Shown: piece after piece, positions 13,342-16,396 of the stretch
Numbering within the stretch: the first letter of the stretch is position 1
Layout: each line of letters starts with the position of its first letter
Assembly: GCA_023435025.1 (NCBI GenBank)
Contig: JAEYSE010000009.1
Coordinates: 1-16,396, forward strand
Length of the DNA stretch: 16,396 nt
From: Bacillota bacterium
Lineage (GTDB): Bacteria > Bacillota > Clostridia > Christensenellales > CAG-138
Direction of reading: 5' to 3'
Notes under the pieces: model-generated
The model's input: the letters and a program-made list of their open reading frames with translations, nothing else
Databases searched by the model: none
Told to the model about the DNA's origin: nothing
Translations under genes and position numbers: made by a program

Positions 13342-14277
13342 TTACGCCATGGGCGTAACGTCAAACATCCATTTCTCGCAGTCTTCCATGTTGCGGGAAA
13401 GCTCTCGGATATAGTTGCTCAGACTGCTGACCTTTGTGACCGAGGTCATGCCCAAGAACTCACGGTTCACGTCCATCAACTGCCGGAAGTATCCAAACAA
13501 TGTGGTAAACCGCTCACGCTGGGCACTGAGCTCCTGCTTTTGGTCATTGAGCTGTGCCTTTAATTCCTGGTTCTCCTCCATGAGCAGCGCGATGTCCTCC
13601 CCGCCACTCATCGCCTGAAGACGCTGCTGCGCCGCGACGCCCTTTGCGGCGGATACGGCCAAAGCGCCTAAAGACTCAAAGAACGCGGATACGTCCAAGC
13701 CCTCCACACGGTCGAGCTGGTTGACAACCCCACCCACCACGTCCAACAGGCTGCCGCTCTGCTTGCGCGGCCTTCCGGCACGGCGCACGGGCGCGGATTT
13801 TTCAAACGGATCGAAAGCGGGCTGCCCCTGTTCCCGAAGCTGCTTCGCCACGCGCCGGACGAGGGCCGGGTTGCTTTTCAGAAGGGAACGATACTTGTTC
13901 TGGTAACGGAGCATCGCGCGGTTATCGCCGTTGCCCATCTGCAGCGTACAAGCCCGCACGGAAACCCCGCGCGCCTGTGCGCCAAGCACGGTGGTGAGCA
14001 GATGGTGGATTTCATCATCCGTAAACGGAACGAACGCCGGGTTGTGCTGGAGCTGCGCGTTGCTCCCGTTTTCCTGCTTGACGCGCGCATAGTAATAATT
14101 CCGTATGCTGTTCGGCCTACGGCCAGTGCGCTCCGCTACATCATCAAACACCGCCTTAAGCGGCGCTCCGGCTTCACGGGCGATACGGACTGCCTCGAAC
14201 AACAAGGCATCCTCCTGGGTACTCCAACCCAGACGGGCGGAGTGTTGCTGTGTGTATTGACGGCTTTCTACAGTCAT
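13342..14277 (-). CDS. DNA-binding protein with tandem Myb/SANT-like domains, AT-hook-like motif and coiled coil
   Basis: This encodes a 311-residue protein. The first Myb/SANT-like helix set spans about residues 15-65 (GWSTQEDALLFEAV ... TGRRPNSIRNYYYARVK), of the type seen in the forespore regulator RsfA. A second related set spans about 85-133 (FTDDEIHHLLTTVLGA ... MLRYQNKYRSLL). Then comes an AT-hook-like RRAGRPRKQ (165-173), an Ala/Leu-rich helical region (175-225) and a Glu/Gln-rich coiled coil (about 230-258). These parts suggest a dimeric or oligomeric DNA-binding regulator; the target is unknown. I start at the ATG at 14275-14277, preceded by GGGGAG about 11 nt away. The frame is open for 79 codons further upstream, but that part is low-quality sequence without a ribosome site. 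It stands alone between terminators. RsfA-like regulator is my best analogy, not an assignment. Confidence 0.75.
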   Translation of the reverse strand: MTVESRQYTQQHSARLGWSTQEDALLFEAVRIAREAGAPLKAVFDDVAERTGRRPNSIRNYYYARVKQENGSNAQLQHNPAFVPFTDDEIHHLLTTVLGAQARGVSVRACTLQMGNGDNRAMLRYQNKYRSLLKSNPALVRRVAKQLREQGQPAFDPFEKSAPVRRAGRPRKQSGSLLDVVGGVVNQLDRVEGLDVSAFFESLGALAVSAAKGVAAQQRLQAMSGGEDIALLMEENQELKAQLNDQKQELSAQRERFTTLFGYFRQLMDVNREFLGMTSVTKVSSLSNYIRELSRNMEDCEKWMFDVTPMA

Positions 14278-14582
14278 GCTTGATCTCTCCCCTGTCATAC
14301 TTTGGATGCAGTGAGTATTGCCATACCAACCGGGTTTATACCTGCATGCGTGCATGAATTTTTGCAATTTGTGTTTGTTTTGGAAAACTACGTCTATGAC
14401 AGCTATTTCTTTAGCTATTTCTATGCGCGTTAACGCGGGGAAATGAAAACCCGCCCATAAAAAGGTTCCACGGGCTTTTTTTATTCTGTACAGGCAATTT
14501 TGATGCCTGTACATATCCTGTTGTATGAGTTTCAGAAGCGGGCAGGAAATTCTTTTCCATGCATCCCATACAGGCAGCTATA
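14278..14582. other. Gene-free upstream region of the Myb-like gene
   Basis: No supported ORF is seen. It holds a 12-base palindrome CGCGTTAACGCG (about 14425-14436), a weak terminator-like CCCG/CGGG hairpin followed by seven T on the plus strand (14450-14482), and the operator-like palindrome at 14487-14513. A TATAAA on the minus strand about 60 nt before the gene could be a -10 box, without a well-spaced -35. Confidence 0.45.
14487..14513. promoter_or_regulatory. Operator-like perfect inverted repeat
   Basis: TGTACAGGCA (14487-14496) and TGCCTGTACA (14504-14513) are exact 10-nt complements separated by 7 nt. The 17-nt centre-to-centre arrangement suits a dimeric repressor site. A further ATACAGGCAG half-like copy occurs near 14563-14572. 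No regulator can be tied to it, and it could equally be a hairpin in a transcript. Confidence 0.45.
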
Positions 14583-14774
14583 ACAAAAAAGGACGCTCTA
14601 TAAAGGGCGTCCATAGGATTTCAAGGTATCTGCGCTTTTAGGCATCGCGTTATATTTTTTATGTGGGAAACTGCGTGCCTCCAAAATGGTACATTCGGGG
14701 ACCTTACAAGGTTTGATATGTAGCTAAAGGATGCACAACCGCTCCTTCCTTTAGGAAGCGTGGAGATGGACCTA
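14583..14774 (-). ncRNA. Candidate structured small RNA of about 190 nt
   Basis: On the minus strand a TATAAA (complement of 14781-14786) precedes a stretch that ends in a strong terminator 190 nt later. The presumed 5' end (TAGGTCCAT) can pair through GTCCAT with ATGGAC just before the terminator, closing the molecule. Inside are CTTCC/GGAAG with a 4-nt loop (14745-14758) and an 8-bp stem with one bulge, AGGCA-CGC with GCG-TGCCT (14640-14680), capping a 24-nt A/T-rich loop. No frame with a start codon and ribosome site crosses it, although one start-less frame is open. The class is not identified. The raiA-motif RNA of Firmicutes has about this size and is one hypothesis, which I cannot confirm. 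No good -35 is visible. Confidence 0.45.
14584..14612 (-). terminator. Intrinsic terminator of the candidate small RNA
   Basis: GGACGCTC (14591-14598) and GGGCGTCC (14605-14612) pair over 8 bp (one wobble on the plus strand) with loop TATAAA. On the minus strand a run of six T follows. It is about 300 nt from the nearest upstream stop codon, that of fucI, which implies a separate transcript in between. Confidence 0.75.
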
Positions 14775-14794
14775 AAAATCTTTATAAATTTGTC

Positions 14795-14894
14795 GGGCGC
14801 GGCACCATTGCCCTGCGCGAGGATATGTTACCCTCACGCGGCCGCCGGATGCAGCGCCCATACTGGAATACCGTAATTCAATTCATCTGGGCGC
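14795..14894 (-). other. Cluster of three hairpins downstream of fucI
   Basis: On the minus strand, after the fucI stop, come a GCGCCCA/TGGGCGC pair with a long loop (14854-14894), GCGTGAGG/CCTCGCGC (14815-14839, one wobble) and a GGGC/GCCC pair (14795-14813). None has a T-run. They may belong to the fucI 3' end or to a longer version of the candidate RNA. Confidence 0.35.
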
Positions 14895-14914
14895 GAAAAA
14901 TGCCCGGGATTGCG

Positions 14915-16396
14915 TTACCTGTACAGCGGCCCGAACGCGCTGCAGGCGCGGTAATCGGCAGCCTCGAGGTCGTCCGTGCCAAACGCAGCCCAAGCCGCTG
15001 GGCGGAATATGTGTTCCTTTTCCACATTATGCATGGAAACGGGGATGCGGAGCATGGAGGCAAACGTGATGAGGTCCGCGCCCACATGCCCGTAGCAGAA
15101 CGCGCCATGGTTTGCACCCCAGTTGGCCATCACGCTGTACACATCCGTGAACGCGCCTTTGCCGGTTAAGCGCGGCGCAAACCAGGTGGTGGGCCAGGTG
15201 GGGTCGGTGCGGCCGTCCAGCTTCGCATGGATTTCGGGGTCCAGCTCGCAGCTGTAGCCTTCGGCAAGCTGCAGCACGGGGCCGAGGCCTTTTACATAAT
15301 TGAGGCGCGCCATTGTGATAGGCATGCCGCCGCGCGTACCGCCGATAAAGTTGGAGGAGAACCCGCCCCCGCGGAAGTAGCCCTTATTGGCGGGGCACCA
15401 ATGCGTTGCTTTCAGGCAGGCCTCGGCGTCCTCCTGGGAAAGTTCATAGGAGGGCTTGATGACATGCTTGCCGTCGGCAGACTTGGCCGCACCCGTGCCA
15501 TCCAAGGAGGCTGCGCCGGAGTTGATGAGGTGGATGATGCCATTCTTCGCGTCCCCCGTGAGCTCCTTGCCAGTCACGCGCTTGACGGCCGCAGGGCTCC
15601 AATAGGTGCGTACATCCGCGAATATACCCGGCGTGTTGGTCAACAGGTGTTCAAAAAGCATGGTCATGCCGTTGAGCGTGTCGTTTTCGGTGGCGACGAC
15701 ATAGGAAGGACGGATGCCGTTCCAATCGAACTGGCTGTTGAGCATGGCCTCCAGGAAATCAAAATTCGGCTTGTAATCCGTCCACTGGCGCTGGCCCTGC
15801 ACACCAGCAGCAATGGCGTTATGGCCGCAGCTTTCTTCTATAAAGCCCATTTCCGCCAGGCGGGGGTTGCCCACCATGAGGTCGCGTACGATGAGCATGC
15901 ACTTGACACAGAATTGCCACTGGGCGTCCTTTTCCTCGCGTGTGAACTGGTTCTCCGCAGGGTTGGGATCGAAGCCTTCCTTGCAGTGTTCTCTTGTCCA
16001 CTTGAGCGCGTGCTCAAATTCCTCATGGTCGTAAATACCCAGATCGACGCGGCGCAGAAGCTCGGTTTCGTCCACCGATTCGGAGCGCATACCGAAGTAT
16101 TCCTGGAACATATCCTGGTTGAGTATGGAGCCCGCGATGCCCATGCACATGGAGCCGACCTGCAAATAACTCTTTGCGCGAAGCGATGCCGCGGCAACGC
16201 CCGCACGGGCAAACCGGAGTATTTTTTCCGAAACGTCTGCAGGTATGCTGTTGTCCGAAAGATCCTGTACGTCATGGCCGTAGATACCAAACGCGGGCAG
16301 TCCCTTCTGGGCGTGTGCGGCAAGAACCGCAGCAAGATACACGGCGCCCGGGCGCTCCGTACCGTTGAAGCCCCATACACCCTTAATGGTCTTGGG
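14915..16396 (-). CDS. fucI: L-fucose isomerase (C-terminal 493 residues, cut by window edge)
   Basis: The frame is open to base 16396, so the N-terminus (about 100 of 590 residues) lies outside; the GTG at 16340-16342 is internal. Similarity to FucI is strong throughout: WGFNGTERPGAVYLAAVLAAH, FGIYGHDVQDLSDNSIP, GIAGSILNQDMFQEYFGMR, and the C-terminal NWGANHGAFCYGHVGADLITFASMLRIP ending FGPLYR. The three residues that in the Escherichia coli enzyme bind the metal can be placed: Glu in VATEND, Asp in FADVRTYW and His in RIPVSMHN. The enzyme converts L-fucose to L-fuculose, and D-arabinose to D-ribulose, in the cytoplasm, with Mn2+. No other fucose gene is on this side; the rest of the operon, if present, would lie upstream on the minus strand, beyond the window. 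Probably intact. Confidence 0.96.
   Translation of the reverse strand, partial: PKTIKGVWGFNGTERPGAVYLAAVLAAHAQKGLPAFGIYGHDVQDLSDNSIPADVSEKILRFARAGVAAASLRAKSYLQVGSMCMGIAGSILNQDMFQEYFGMRSESVDETELLRRVDLGIYDHEEFEHALKWTREHCKEGFDPNPAENQFTREEKDAQWQFCVKCMLIVRDLMVGNPRLAEMGFIEESCGHNAIAAGVQGQRQWTDYKPNFDFLEAMLNSQFDWNGIRPSYVVATENDTLNGMTMLFEHLLTNTPGIFADVRTYWSPAAVKRVTGKELTGDAKNGIIHLINSGAASLDGTGAAKSADGKHVIKPSYELSQEDAEACLKATHWCPANKGYFRGGGFSSNFIGGTRGGMPITMARLNYVKGLGPVLQLAEGYSCELDPEIHAKLDGRTDPTWPTTWFAPRLTGKGAFTDVYSVMANWGANHGAFCYGHVGADLITFASMLRIPVSMHNVEKEHIFRPAAWAAFGTDDLEAADYRACSAFGPLYR

Noticed and set aside
14278..14514. 79-codon N-terminal extension of the Myb-like protein
   Set aside because: It lacks a ribosome site, runs through the palindromes and reads as non-protein sequence; the ATG at 14277 has GGGGAG upstream.
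14737..14776. Possible IS200/IS605 end or guide-RNA hairpin (CTTCCTTTAGGAAG)
   Set aside because: The hairpin resembles such ends, but no tnpA or tnpB, target motif or second end is present; better explained as part of the candidate small RNA.
16340..16342. GTG start for fucI
   Set aside because: Conserved FucI sequence continues in frame upstream to the window edge, so this is an internal valine.
1..16396. CRISPR array, tRNA, rRNA, known riboswitch, prophage or intact insertion sequence
   Set aside because: No regular spacer-repeat array, cloverleaf, rRNA core motif, T-box or FMN/SAM/TPP-type consensus, integrase or transposase was seen by eye.

Overview
The window looks like chromosomal DNA of an anaerobic, Gram-positive clostridial (Firmicutes) bacterium, probably from a spore-forming, carbohydrate-using gut-type lineage. 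The evidence is a SpoVB/MurJ-type flippase followed by a two-domain MazG protein and HU (the yabM-yabN-type neighbourhood of Bacillus and Clostridia), a SipL-like SPOCS/LysM spore protein, a type III glutamine synthetase, an EamA permease, strong AGGAGG-type ribosome binding sites, some GTG/TTG starts, and TTGACA/TATAAT promoters. No phage, plasmid, CRISPR, rRNA, tRNA or intact insertion sequence was seen.

Layout. 1-336 (+) is the 3' end of a sugar isomerase of the fucose/arabinose isomerase superfamily. 434-3501 is a minus-strand block: a membrane-anchored unknown protein, a 29-codon small ORF with a good ribosome site, galactokinase and an SPFH/band-7 protein. 3732-7366 (+) carries the lipid flippase, MazG and HU. 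7457-11445 (-) carries the SipL-like spore protein and glutamine synthetase III, the latter behind a promoter plus a terminator-like leader hairpin. 11680-12627 (+) is a drug/metabolite exporter-type permease. 12671-14277 (-) holds a lipoprotein with an FMN-binding domain and a Myb-like/AT-hook/coiled-coil protein. 14278-14914 has no convincing protein gene but contains a perfect operator-like palindrome and a candidate small RNA of about 190 nt with its own terminator. 14915-16396 (-) is the C-terminal five-sixths of L-fucose isomerase, cut by the window edge.

Functionally this is a mixture of housekeeping (nucleotide sanitation, chromatin, nitrogen assimilation, envelope lipid flipping), sporulation and sugar catabolism (galactose, fucose and a related sugar). 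It is not a single obvious system.

The most unusual signal is non-coding. Four copies of a modular two-hairpin element sit in three intergenic spaces (348-399, 2540-2595, 5370-5422 and, inverted, 5464-5517). They keep the same loop, linker and trailer syntax while the stems change by compensated substitutions. The second is the candidate small RNA at 14583-14774. Both are inferred from sequence alone.
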